Source: CAIJZX01 sp043766165 (GTDB lineage Bacteria > Patescibacteriota > Patescibacteriia > SBBC01 > CAIJZX01). From it: 6,375 nucleotides of DNA. Positions 1 to 5,448 of this stretch are shown here, in pieces. Position numbers and translations under genes: made by a program. Numbering within the stretch: the first letter of the stretch is position 1; the number at the start of each line of letters is the position of its first letter. The DNA is taken from positions 1-6,375 of the forward strand of contig JAYUIJ010000007.1 of NCBI GenBank assembly GCA_043766165.1, in the 5' to 3' direction. The notes under the pieces are model-generated. The model saw only the letters and a program-made list of their open reading frames with translations. It searched no databases and was not told the DNA's origin.

Positions 1-948
1 GCGACTAATTTCCTGCGCTTGTTCATCAAGCCAATCTTTCGGCTCATGCCCACGTAACGGCTTACCTAGATATGGCTCAGTCACGATGACATCAGGCGCA
101 ACACTAATCTGCCGTGCATCACGCATGAGCAATTCAACGTCCGTATGTAAATCCGGAAACTCACTCATCAACCATTTAATATTTTCCTGACTATCTTTCA
201 CTGCTCGCGCCTCAACATCACTACCATGAATATTTTTCACACCCATCAGCGCCGCCTCTTGCACGACAGTCCCTGTTCCACAAAACGGATCAAGTAAAAC
301 ATCGTCGGCATTGACACCAGCAATATTTAACATCATCTGCGCCAACTTCGGCGGCAACATTCCGCTTTTCGCATTCGCGGCTGGTCGACCAAAATCTCGT
401 AAGCCATAAAGCTGGTAATCTTGGACAGCTTTCGTCACGCCAACAATAATTTCCTGATCGTACAACACAAACACAATTTCTTTCCCCTTTTTAAGTAAAC
501 CATTACGTTGTACCGTTACCGCTGATAACTGCGTTTCTTTCGAGATCACAAATCGTACGGCACGATCCATGGCCACAATATCTTTCTTAATCCGCATCGA
601 CATTTTCTGTAACTCAGCGCGATGGCCTGAGGTCGTATCATAAAAACTGGCGCCAAATTCTACACGTCCGTCATCAGGAAATAAGACAGCCACCCACTCA
701 GCTGTGTAGTGTTCATTCAATGTCTTCGTGACTGAGCCAGTTACTGGCCAGCGCTCCAGCACATCAATCTGTTTAATGCTCCCACCCAAACGATTGAGCA
801 TTCGTTCTGGTAATGAGGCATCGTGCGTCAGCAACGCAACTTGGGGCGATATGACACTCACTTTACCAGACCACGTCGAAGCACGTGCTTCAAGTTCGGC
901 TACCGATAGTTCTGGTTCACGTCCGAGGATAAATAGTGTTTCTTGCAT
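1..948 (-). CDS. Trm11/TrmG10-like SAM-dependent RNA methyltransferase (C-terminus cut by the window edge)
   Basis: The frame is open from the ATG at 948-946 to base 1, giving 316 residues without a stop; the C-terminus lies outside the window. The N-terminus (GREPELSVAELEAR, residues 9-22) resembles the start of the NFLD/THUMP half of Trm11-type enzymes. The stretch from about 165 to 210 (IIVGVTKAVQDYQLYGLRD, then GRP and PPKLAQMMLN) is typical of the family just before the Rossmann-fold methyltransferase domain. SAM-binding motif I is DPFCGTGT (220-227), a probable motif II acid is D244, and a motif III-like DAR is at 277-279. Motif IV reads TEPYLG (290-295) where the family usually has D/N-P-P-Y. 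Archaeal and eukaryotic relatives make N2-methylguanosine at tRNA G10; the substrate here is inferred only. No Shine-Dalgarno sequence precedes the ATG, and I see no clear promoter in the short gap after the upstream terminator. Confidence 0.9.
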   Translation of the reverse strand, partial: MQETLFILGREPELSVAELEARASTWSGKVSVISPQVALLTHDASLPERMLNRLGGSIKQIDVLERWPVTGSVTKTLNEHYTAEWVAVLFPDDGRVEFGASFYDTTSGHRAELQKMSMRIKKDIVAMDRAVRFVISKETQLSAVTVQRNGLLKKGKEIVFVLYDQEIIVGVTKAVQDYQLYGLRDFGRPAANAKSGMLPPKLAQMMLNIAGVNADDVLLDPFCGTGTVVQEAALMGVKNIHGSDVEARAVKDSQENIKWLMSEFPDLHTDVELLMRDARQISVAPDVIVTEPYLGKPLRGHEPKDWLDEQAQEISR

Positions 949-970
949 AGGGATCAAGTGTACGATAAAT

Positions 971-1006
971 AAAGAAAAAAGTCCCGTTCTAGATCTAAAC
1001 GAGACT
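971..1006 (-). terminator. Rho-independent terminator after the zinc-ribbon-like gene
   Basis: Read on the minus strand, AGTCTCGTT and AACGGGACT form a 9-bp stem with one U-G wobble around a 9-nt loop, followed by TTTTTCTTT. The stem starts 3 bases after the stop codon of the 1010-1357 gene. There is no T-run on the plus side, so it acts in one direction. It separates the small gene from the methyltransferase downstream. Confidence 0.82.
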
Positions 1007-1009
1007 GAA

Positions 1010-1357
1010 TTACGTGGTCACACTAGCAGCGTGAATTCGTTCAGAAAAGTATGACTGCAGTTGGTTTCCTTCACAAACCTCTTTAGGAATGAGTGTTCTG
1101 AAGTTGCAGCCACCACAGTTGAGACTTACATATTTTTCTGAGGCTGGCCGCAAGAACATCGTTCCTCCGCATTTCCTATGGCTCCCCAACCGGGTTGATT
1201 CACGAACCATAGGATGCTGACCAACAAAATGCCCTGAGCCATCCGGATGGACTACTAACACTTCACCCTCAGCATTCTGATAGAGTGATAACTCTTCACC
1301 TTCAGCGTTCAAAATAACAATACAAGACCTGCGCCCCTCCCCAGAGAAAAGAAACAT
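1010..1357 (-). CDS. Small zinc-ribbon-like protein of unknown function, 115 residues
   Basis: I do not recognise the family. The second half holds H60-x-x-C63, then 17 residues, then C81-G-G-C84, which would make a four-ligand zinc knuckle pair with one His in place of a Cys. The segment between them (GTMFLRPASEKYVSLN) looks like a beta-hairpin of a zinc ribbon. The first half has an imperfect repeat, NAEGEEL (17-23) and NAEGEVL (28-34), again suggesting beta-strands. There is no signal peptide or membrane segment, so it is probably cytoplasmic. The ATG at 1357 has no Shine-Dalgarno sequence. A GGGGAGGGG stretch lies just inside the frame, so a later start is possible. A terminator immediately after the stop and a possible promoter upstream support a real single-gene unit. 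Zinc binding is inferred from the Cys/His pattern alone. Confidence 0.7.
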   Translation of the reverse strand: MFLFSGEGRRSCIVILNAEGEELSLYQNAEGEVLVVHPDGSGHFVGQHPMVRESTRLGSHRKCGGTMFLRPASEKYVSLNCGGCNFRTLIPKEVCEGNQLQSYFSERIHAASVTT

Positions 1358-1372
1358 CTATACACTAGCCAG

Positions 1373-1402
1373 AACCTACACCAAATCTGCGACTCTTGTC
1401 AA
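1373..1402 (-). promoter_or_regulatory. Possible sigma70-type promoter for the zinc-ribbon-like gene
   Basis: On the minus strand a perfect TTGACA (1402-1397) is followed after 18 bases by TAGGTT (1378-1373), a weak -10. The start codon at 1357 is 15 bases further on, which would give a very short leader and fits the absence of a Shine-Dalgarno sequence. The -10 match is poor, so the call is tentative. Confidence 0.35.
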
Positions 1403-1413
1403 CACCCCATCGC

Positions 1414-1519
1414 CCGTCATCCTGAGCCCGCGGCCTAAGGGCGAGAGGAGATCCTTCACTTCGCTGCTGCTCCATTCAGGATGACGGATTTGTGGTATTT
1501 GCGCGGGCGAAGGATCTCC
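1414..1519. repeat. Intergenic element of two interleaved inverted repeats
   Basis: Arm A (1414-1425, CCGTCATCCTGA) is the exact reverse complement of A' (1476-1487). Arm B (1447-1457, GGAGATCCTTC) is the exact reverse complement of B' (1509-1519). The order A-B-A'-B' means the two stems cannot both nest as simple hairpins; as RNA they would form a pseudoknot-like arrangement or two alternative folds. Motifs of the type GTCATCCTGA...AAGGATCTCC are, from memory, common in dispersed intergenic repeats of uncultured bacteria. No open frame in it looks like a gene. Confidence 0.55.
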
Positions 1520-1580
1520 ACCTCGGATAGCCGTTTTCTTTAGCGAGACAGCGTGCCTCTAGACAACCCACGGGGCACCC

Positions 1581-1609
1581 TTGCCAAAAACTACCCTCCA
1601 TGGTAATCT
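1581..1609 (+). promoter_or_regulatory. Promoter of the rpsF-ssb-rpsR-efp operon
   Basis: TTGCCA (1581-1586) is separated by exactly 17 bases from TAATCT (1604-1609), which is preceded by TGG, an extended -10 element. Transcription would start near 1616, leaving a leader of about 120 bases before rpsF. No other strong promoter is visible before the operon. Confidence 0.6.
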
Positions 1610-1617
1610 GTGGCCAC

Positions 1618-1717
1618 GATGTTTGTGTCTCGGATTTCCCGGGACTCCCAAACGGGACCCATACAACATCACCCTAGCTACATTCTTAGAATGTCCTCGG
1701 GCGGGTCCACAGCCCGC
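1618..1717 (+). promoter_or_regulatory. Structured 5' leader of the rpsF operon, possible autoregulatory RNA
   Basis: Right after the expected transcription start, GATGTT (1618-1623) can pair with AACATC (1665-1670), enclosing an inner stem TCCCG (1637-1641) with CGGGA (1653-1657). A second hairpin, GCGGG (1701-1705) with CCCGC (1713-1717), ends 20 bases before the start codon. In several bacteria the S6-S18 complex binds a hairpin in the rpsF leader to repress translation. I cannot match the known consensus here, so the regulatory role is an inference from position and the presence of both S6 and S18 genes downstream. Confidence 0.3.
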
Positions 1718-1737
1718 TTATTTAGTAATCTATAACC

Positions 1738-2241
1738 ATGGTTCAACACTACGAACTCCTCTATATTATCCCCGGTACTAAAGCCGAAGACGAAGTCCCG
1801 GCCATGACGACCGCGATTCACGAGCTACTCAAAAACAGCGGTGCGACAATTGTCAAAAATGATTTCTGGGGTAAACGAAAGCTCGCCTACGAAATTGATC
1901 ATATCCGTTTCGGTTACTATGACGCCATTGATTTCGACATGGAATCAACTGCGCTCAGCCCGCTCGAACAAGCCTTGCGCTTAAACGCGACGGTCTTACG
2001 TTCGCAAATCACTAAGCGCAAAGTCTTATCGGCTGAACAACAAGCTGCCGCTTCTCAACTTCGCGAACGGATTGCCGCCAAGCGCGAAACGGCCAAAGAA
2101 AAAGAAGTGGTCGCCATGATGAAAGATGAACCAGCGCCATCGACCCCAGCCGCCGATGAACCAACCAAAGCGCCAGTTGAAACGAAGCAACTCGATGAAA
2201 AAATCGACGAGCTGCTCGGTTCCGATAAAGTCGATCTATAA
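1738..2241 (+). CDS. rpsF: 30S ribosomal protein S6, with a long charged C-terminal tail
   Basis: S6 binds the central domain of 16S rRNA as a pair with S18. The sequence opens with the typical HYELLYIIPG, followed by the helix, then the family signature DFWGKRKLAYEIDHIRFGYY (43-62) and the second half of the ferredoxin-like fold to about residue 105. At 167 residues it is longer than the usual 95-130. The extra C-terminus is rich in Lys, Glu, Ala and Pro and ends with LDEKIDELLG, a probable short helix after a disordered linker. The ATG fits the start of the conserved domain; no Shine-Dalgarno sequence is seen. It is the first gene of the operon, 24 bases before ssb. Identification is secure; the role of the tail is unknown. 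Confidence 0.97.
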   Translation: MVQHYELLYIIPGTKAEDEVPAMTTAIHELLKNSGATIVKNDFWGKRKLAYEIDHIRFGYYDAIDFDMESTALSPLEQALRLNATVLRSQITKRKVLSAEQQAAASQLRERIAAKRETAKEKEVVAMMKDEPAPSTPAADEPTKAPVETKQLDEKIDELLGSDKVDL

Positions 2242-2265
2242 TTTTTATTCAACTATTCCACGCCT

Positions 2266-2715
2266 ATGGCATTTAGCCTTAACCGCGCCACAATCCTAGG
2301 AAACGTTACCCGCGATCCAGAAACCCGCACCACCACCGGCGGACAATCCGTCGTCTCCTTCAGCGTCGCCACCTCACGCCGCTGGAAAGATCAGACGTCC
2401 GGTGAATTAAAGGAAGCGACTGAATTCCATAATTGCGTGGCCTGGGCCAAGCTCGCCCAAACGATCGGTACCTACGTTCGTAAAGGGAGCAAAGTCTACG
2501 TCGAAGGTCGGATTCAAACTCGCTCATGGGATGATCCAACTGGCGTTAAGAAATACCGCACGGAAATCGTAGCCGAGAACTTGATCATGCTCGATAAGAA
2601 AGCTGATGGTCCAGCGGCCGGGACTGATATGTCAGCCGCTAGCACTCCAGACACGATCGCACAGCCGGCCGCTCCGTCTGAAGACGAAATTAATATTGCT
2701 GATATTCCTTTTTAA
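2266..2715 (+). CDS. ssb: Single-stranded DNA-binding protein SSB
   Basis: SSB coats single-stranded DNA in replication, repair and recombination and recruits partner proteins through its C-terminal tip. The OB-fold domain covers roughly residues 1-111. It starts with MAFSLNRATILGNVTRDPE, and also contains VVSFSVATSRRWKD, EFHNCVAWAKLAQ, GSKVYVEGRIQTRSW and TEIVAENLIMLD, all in the normal family order. A linker rich in Ala, Pro and Thr (about 112-138) leads to an acidic tip ending DEINIADIPF, close to the classical DDDIPF. The length of 149 residues is normal. It lies between rpsF and rpsR, the standard bacterial arrangement, and its stop is only 3 bases from the rpsR start. No Shine-Dalgarno sequence precedes its ATG. 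Confidence 0.97.
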   Translation: MAFSLNRATILGNVTRDPETRTTTGGQSVVSFSVATSRRWKDQTSGELKEATEFHNCVAWAKLAQTIGTYVRKGSKVYVEGRIQTRSWDDPTGVKKYRTEIVAENLIMLDKKADGPAAGTDMSAASTPDTIAQPAAPSEDEINIADIPF

Positions 2716-2718
2716 TCT

Positions 2719-2958
2719 ATGCCTCCTCGCCAAAAACCTTCCCACGCCCCGCTCAAAGAGCGCACCTGCTACATGTGCGCTAACGTCATCGACGACGTGG
2801 ACTACAAAGACATCCGAATGTTACAACGCTTTACCTCGGCTTCCGGAAAAATCTTCCCACGTCGCCGCAGTGGTGCCTGCTTGAAACATCAACGCGTCAT
2901 CTCCGAAGCAATCAAGCGCGCGCGGATCATGGCCCTTTTGCCATTCACATCGAGCTAA
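2719..2958 (+). CDS. rpsR: 30S ribosomal protein S18, zinc-binding (C+) form
   Basis: S18 pairs with S6 on the platform of the 30S subunit. The 79 residues show the family hallmarks in order: DYKDIRMLQRF, GKIFPRRRSG, then KHQRVISEAIKRARIMALLPF. C17-Y-M-C20 near the N-terminus and C54-L-K-H57 before the last helix form a likely zinc site, the so-called C+ version of S18; many bacteria have lost these residues. The start at 2719 lies 3 bases after the ssb stop, so translation is probably coupled to ssb; no separate ribosome-binding site is seen. efp follows after 13 bases. rplI, often the next gene in this operon, is absent here. Confidence 0.97.
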   Translation: MPPRQKPSHAPLKERTCYMCANVIDDVDYKDIRMLQRFTSASGKIFPRRRSGACLKHQRVISEAIKRARIMALLPFTSS

Positions 2959-2971
2959 ATCCCACGGATAT

Positions 2972-3535
2972 ATGATGGATATGAATGACATCAGGGTTGG
3001 AACCCTGGTAAAAATCGACGGCGCGCCGTACATCTGCCTCTGGTCTGATTTTATGCGCACCGCTCAGCGTAAACCAGTCCGACGCACCAAGTTGAAAAAC
3101 TTAATCAACGGTAACGTCCTCGAACAAACCTATAAGCACGGCGACAAGATCGAAGAAGCTGACGTTGAACGCACAAAAGCTAGCTACCTCTACTCTGACG
3201 ATAGTGGCGTCCACCTGATGGACAACACGAGCTTTGAACAAATCGCTGTTTCAAAAGAAATGGTAGAAGAACAAATCCACTTCATGAAAGACGGCACTGA
3301 GTACACCGTCGTCAACTTTGAAGGCAAGCCAATCACCGTTGAACTACCAAAGAAAGTTGAATTAAAAGTCACCGAAACATCTGACGTAGTACGCGGCGAT
3401 ACTACAGGCGCAGTGTTAAAAGACGCCACACTAGAAACTGGATACGTAATCCGCGTCCCACAGTTTGTGAAAACTGGTGATGTGATTCGGATAAATACGG
3501 AGACTGAGGAATACGCTGAACGGGTTACGGAATAA
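2972..3535 (+). CDS. efp: Elongation factor P with an atypical tip loop
   Basis: EF-P binds between the P and E sites of the ribosome and relieves stalling at proline runs. The 187 residues match the normal size and three-domain order. The KOW-like N-terminal domain covers about 1-64 (NDIRVGTLVKIDGAPYIC, then RRTKLKNLINGNVLEQTYK), followed by the middle OB domain (SYLYSDDSGVHLMDNTSFEQI) and the C-terminal OB domain (LPKKVELKVTETSDVVRGD, then GYVIRVPQFVKTGDVIRINT). In the N-terminal loop, where E. coli has KPGKGQA with modified Lys34, this protein has RTAQRKP; position by position Gln32 replaces that lysine. Thus neither the EpmA lysine nor the EarP arginine is at the tip, although Arg33 and Lys34 follow directly. 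Three in-frame ATGs (2972, 2975, 2981) make the exact start uncertain. It is the last gene of the operon. Confidence 0.97.
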   Translation: MMDMNDIRVGTLVKIDGAPYICLWSDFMRTAQRKPVRRTKLKNLINGNVLEQTYKHGDKIEEADVERTKASYLYSDDSGVHLMDNTSFEQIAVSKEMVEEQIHFMKDGTEYTVVNFEGKPITVELPKKVELKVTETSDVVRGDTTGAVLKDATLETGYVIRVPQFVKTGDVIRINTETEEYAERVTE

Positions 3536-3539
3536 ATGT

Positions 3540-3585
3540 CCCCTCCACTGCTACGGCAGTGGAGGGGCTAGGGGTGGAGCCTTTT
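3540..3585 (+). terminator. Terminator hairpin at the end of the rpsF-efp operon
   Basis: A perfect 12-bp stem (3540-3551 with 3556-3567) is closed by TACG between C and G, a UNCG-type tetraloop of high stability. It begins 4 bases after the efp stop. The T-run is not adjacent: a short second stem GGCT/AGCC (3566-3569, 3577-3580) lies between, followed by TTTT at 3582-3585. The outer part carries GGGGCTAGGG, shared with 6256-6265, so the hairpin may derive from a dispersed repeat used as a terminator. Confidence 0.65.
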
Positions 3586-3587
3586 CG

Positions 3588-3616
3588 TTGACAAAACACT
3601 ATTTTTCTGCTATTAT
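3588..3616 (+). promoter_or_regulatory. Near-consensus sigma70-type promoter of the 191-residue protein gene
   Basis: A perfect TTGACA (3588-3593) and TATTAT (3611-3616, five of six consensus bases) are spaced by exactly 17 bases, and TGC precedes the -10, giving an extended element. Transcription should start near 3623, 25 bases before the ATG at 3648. The TTG of the -35 is in frame with the gene and can be mistaken for its start codon. Confidence 0.82.
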
Positions 3617-3647
3617 TACTGAGTTAGTTACTATTTTTACTTATCAT

Positions 3648-4223
3648 ATGCCTAACGAACTACCAGCAAGTGAGCAAGGTGCAGAATTTTTTGTACCTGA
3701 CGAAAGTAAAAGAATTGTCGATCCGGCTAAAGCACGAGAGATGGCCGACGCCAGTTCTCAACATCGTACTGACGAACGCTCATACAAATTACAACAGGCT
3801 CATCGCGCAGCTGGAAAAATACCTTTGAGCGAATATCGTATGGATATGGGTGAAATGGCTAAGAAAGCTGGTAATACTGCAGAACAAGAAGAACGGCATG
3901 CGGCTATTGAGTTCGAGGCAAATAAACTAGTAGAATCTGTTGGCGTCCCCGGGTACGAAACACTCTTTGACTTTGAAAAACGCACTGCTGAAGCAGTACG
4001 AGACGTAGAAACATTTGAACGCTATCTCAACGAACGCTCGTCTGATCCTACGCAATCAAAAGAACAAGAACTTTTGCAAGAAATTGCGGCTAAAGCAGTT
4101 GAAAAGGCAACTATCCTAACCCGAGCCAAGAATATACTTCGGCAAAAACGCTGGGATATTGATCAAAAGAAAGGTAAGAATTTCCAAACAGAATACGAAA
4201 AATTTAAAGCTGAACAAGAATAA
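3648..4223 (+). CDS. Charged, helical protein of unknown function, 191 residues
   Basis: I do not recognise a family. The protein is rich in Glu, Lys, Ala, Arg and Gln, has no Cys, only one Trp, no signal peptide and no membrane segment, so it should be a soluble cytoplasmic protein made mostly of helices. Long amphipathic or coiled-coil-like stretches lie at about 66-98, 107-131 and 136-190. A small PGYETLFDFEKR patch (101-112) interrupts them and could be a turn or binding motif. A TTG start at 3588 would add 20 residues, but that codon is the -35 box of a strong promoter and lies upstream of the predicted transcript start, so the ATG at 3648 is preferred. No Shine-Dalgarno sequence precedes it. 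The gene stands alone between the efp terminator and a hairpin shared with recA. The strong promoter suggests substantial expression; the function is open. Confidence 0.8.
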   Translation: MPNELPASEQGAEFFVPDESKRIVDPAKAREMADASSQHRTDERSYKLQQAHRAAGKIPLSEYRMDMGEMAKKAGNTAEQEERHAAIEFEANKLVESVGVPGYETLFDFEKRTAEAVRDVETFERYLNERSSDPTQSKEQELLQEIAAKAVEKATILTRAKNILRQKRWDIDQKKGKNFQTEYEKFKAEQE

Positions 4224-4241
4224 GATTTAAGTCTAATCATC

Positions 4242-4267
4242 ACAGCGCGGCCTGCCGGCCGCGCTGT
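4242..4267. terminator. GC-rich hairpin between convergent genes, probable two-way terminator
   Basis: A perfect 11-bp stem (4242-4252 with 4257-4267) with a 4-base loop sits between the ends of the 191-residue protein gene (18 bases away) and recA (17 bases away). Neither side has a strong T-run; only mixed A/T sequence follows. Position between two converging stops makes a shared terminator the best reading. Confidence 0.55.
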
Positions 4268-4284
4268 TGAGTTAACAACTGTAA

Positions 4285-5382
4285 TTACTTTTCTTCTTTC
4301 TCTTCCGCTGGCGCTTCTTCCGCCGCGCTCGGCGTCCGACCAGCACTATCATCTTCAACTTGTCGCTCCTTAGCTGCAACTAAAACTTTCTCGCGAATTT
4401 CTTTGGTGACTTTTGGATTATCCAACAAGTATTGCTTGGACGCTTCTCGTCCGACGCCAAGTTTAATTTCACCGAAGGAAACTGTATTGCCGCTCTTGGT
4501 TAAGACATTATAGAGCAAGCCAGTGTCTAAAACATCCCCTTCTAAGTTGATTCCTTGATTATAGAGAATGTCGAATTCAGCTTGGCGGAATGGGGCCGCG
4601 ACTTTGTTCTTTACAATTTTCGCTTTGGTACGATTACCAATTATTTTATCACCAAGTTTCAACTGTCCAATCCGGCGAACTTCAATACGCACCGAACAGT
4701 AGAACTTCAACGCCGTTCCACCGGTCGTTGTTTCTGGATTACCAAAGAAGACGCCAATCTTCATACGTGTCTGGTTGATGAAGATGACAATGGTTTTCGT
4801 CTTGGAAACGATAGCGGTCAGTTTGCGAAGTGCTTGTGACATCAGCCGGGCTTGCAACCCCATGTGCGAATCACCCATGTCCCCTTCAATTTCTGCTTTT
4901 GGCGTAAGCGCGGCCACAGAGTCTATCACGACAACATCAACCGCATTTGAGCGCACCAGTGTTTCCACAATTTCTAACGCTTGTTCACCGGAATCTGGTT
5001 GTGAGATCAGGAGGTCATCAACATTCACACCAAGTTTCCGCGCATAGCTTGGATCTAGGGCATGTTCAGCATCAACGAAAGCTGCCGTCCCACCAGCGCG
5101 CTGTACTTCAGCAACAATATGCTGCGCTAAGGTGGTTTTACCTGACGCTTCCGGTCCAAAGATTTCAATAATTCGTCCGCGTGGTACGCCGCCAACTCCT
5201 AAGGCTAAGTCCAATGACAAACAACCGCTGGAGACAACTTCAACGTCCATTGCTCGCGCCTCACTGAAGCGCATAATTGAACCTTCGCCAAACCGTTCAC
5301 GAATCTGGTCAATAGCAGCAAGCGTGCCACTATTCATAGTTTTACCAGCGGTAGCGCTGGCGCTTTTTTGGCTCTTGGCCAT
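4285..5382 (-). CDS. recA: Recombinase RecA
   Basis: RecA forms filaments on single-stranded DNA, carries out homologous strand exchange and, in bacteria with an SOS response, triggers repressor cleavage. All key parts are present: the N-terminal helix (AAIDQIRERFGEGSIMRF), Walker A GPEASGKTT (76-84), the catalytic Glu106 in VDAEHALDP, Walker B VVVIDSVAALTPKAEIEG, loop L1 EGDMGDSHMG (166-175), and NQTRMKIGVFFGNPETTTGG (203-222) covering loop L2. KNKVAAPFRQAEFDILYNQG follows. The C-terminal domain ends in an acidic tail rich in Glu and Ala, as is usual. The length of 365 residues is normal. The start at 5382 has a good Shine-Dalgarno sequence, the only clear one in the window. It has its own promoter upstream and is convergent with the unknown gene. 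No sign of an intein or truncation. Confidence 0.99.
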   Translation of the reverse strand: MAKSQKSASATAGKTMNSGTLAAIDQIRERFGEGSIMRFSEARAMDVEVVSSGCLSLDLALGVGGVPRGRIIEIFGPEASGKTTLAQHIVAEVQRAGGTAAFVDAEHALDPSYARKLGVNVDDLLISQPDSGEQALEIVETLVRSNAVDVVVIDSVAALTPKAEIEGDMGDSHMGLQARLMSQALRKLTAIVSKTKTIVIFINQTRMKIGVFFGNPETTTGGTALKFYCSVRIEVRRIGQLKLGDKIIGNRTKAKIVKNKVAAPFRQAEFDILYNQGINLEGDVLDTGLLYNVLTKSGNTVSFGEIKLGVGREASKQYLLDNPKVTKEIREKVLVAAKERQVEDDSAGRTPSAAEEAPAEEKEEK

Positions 5383-5390
5383 ATTGGTAT

Positions 5391-5396
5391 TCCTTT
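5391..5396 (-). promoter_or_regulatory. Shine-Dalgarno sequence of recA
   Basis: On the minus strand AAAGGA lies 8 bases before the ATG at 5382. It fixes the start codon and is the only clear ribosome-binding site seen among the genes of this window, which otherwise seem to start without one. Confidence 0.75.
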
Positions 5397-5408
5397 CTTA
5401 TCCGCCGC

Positions 5409-5426
5409 TTCTCACATATCGGAGAA
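5409..5426 (-). promoter_or_regulatory. Short inverted repeat in the recA leader
   Basis: TTCTC and GAGAA (5 bp each) are separated by 8 bases, between the predicted transcription start and the Shine-Dalgarno sequence. It could be an operator half-site pair or a small RNA hairpin. It matches neither the E. coli nor the Bacillus LexA consensus, and short arms like these can occur by chance. Confidence 0.25.
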
Positions 5427-5448
5427 AGTCGGGGCTTAATATGAGTTC

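Noticed and set aside
728..1054. Plus-strand open frame of 108 codons
   Set aside because: It is antisense to the well-supported methyltransferase, crosses the minus-strand terminator and resembles no protein family.
1414..1519. CRISPR array or transposon end
   Set aside because: Only single pairs of inverted repeats are present, with no regularly spaced direct repeats, no target duplication and no transposase gene nearby.
1581..1781. Plus-strand frame of 66 codons starting with TTG before rpsF
   Set aside because: Its start is the -35 box of the operon promoter, it runs out of frame into rpsF, and its translation looks non-protein-like.
2606..2884. Plus-strand frame overlapping ssb and rpsR
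   Set aside because: It is a shadow in another frame of two certain genes.
3588..3647. 20-residue N-terminal extension of the unknown protein
   Set aside because: The TTG and the following bases are the promoter -35, spacer and -10, upstream of or at the predicted transcript start.
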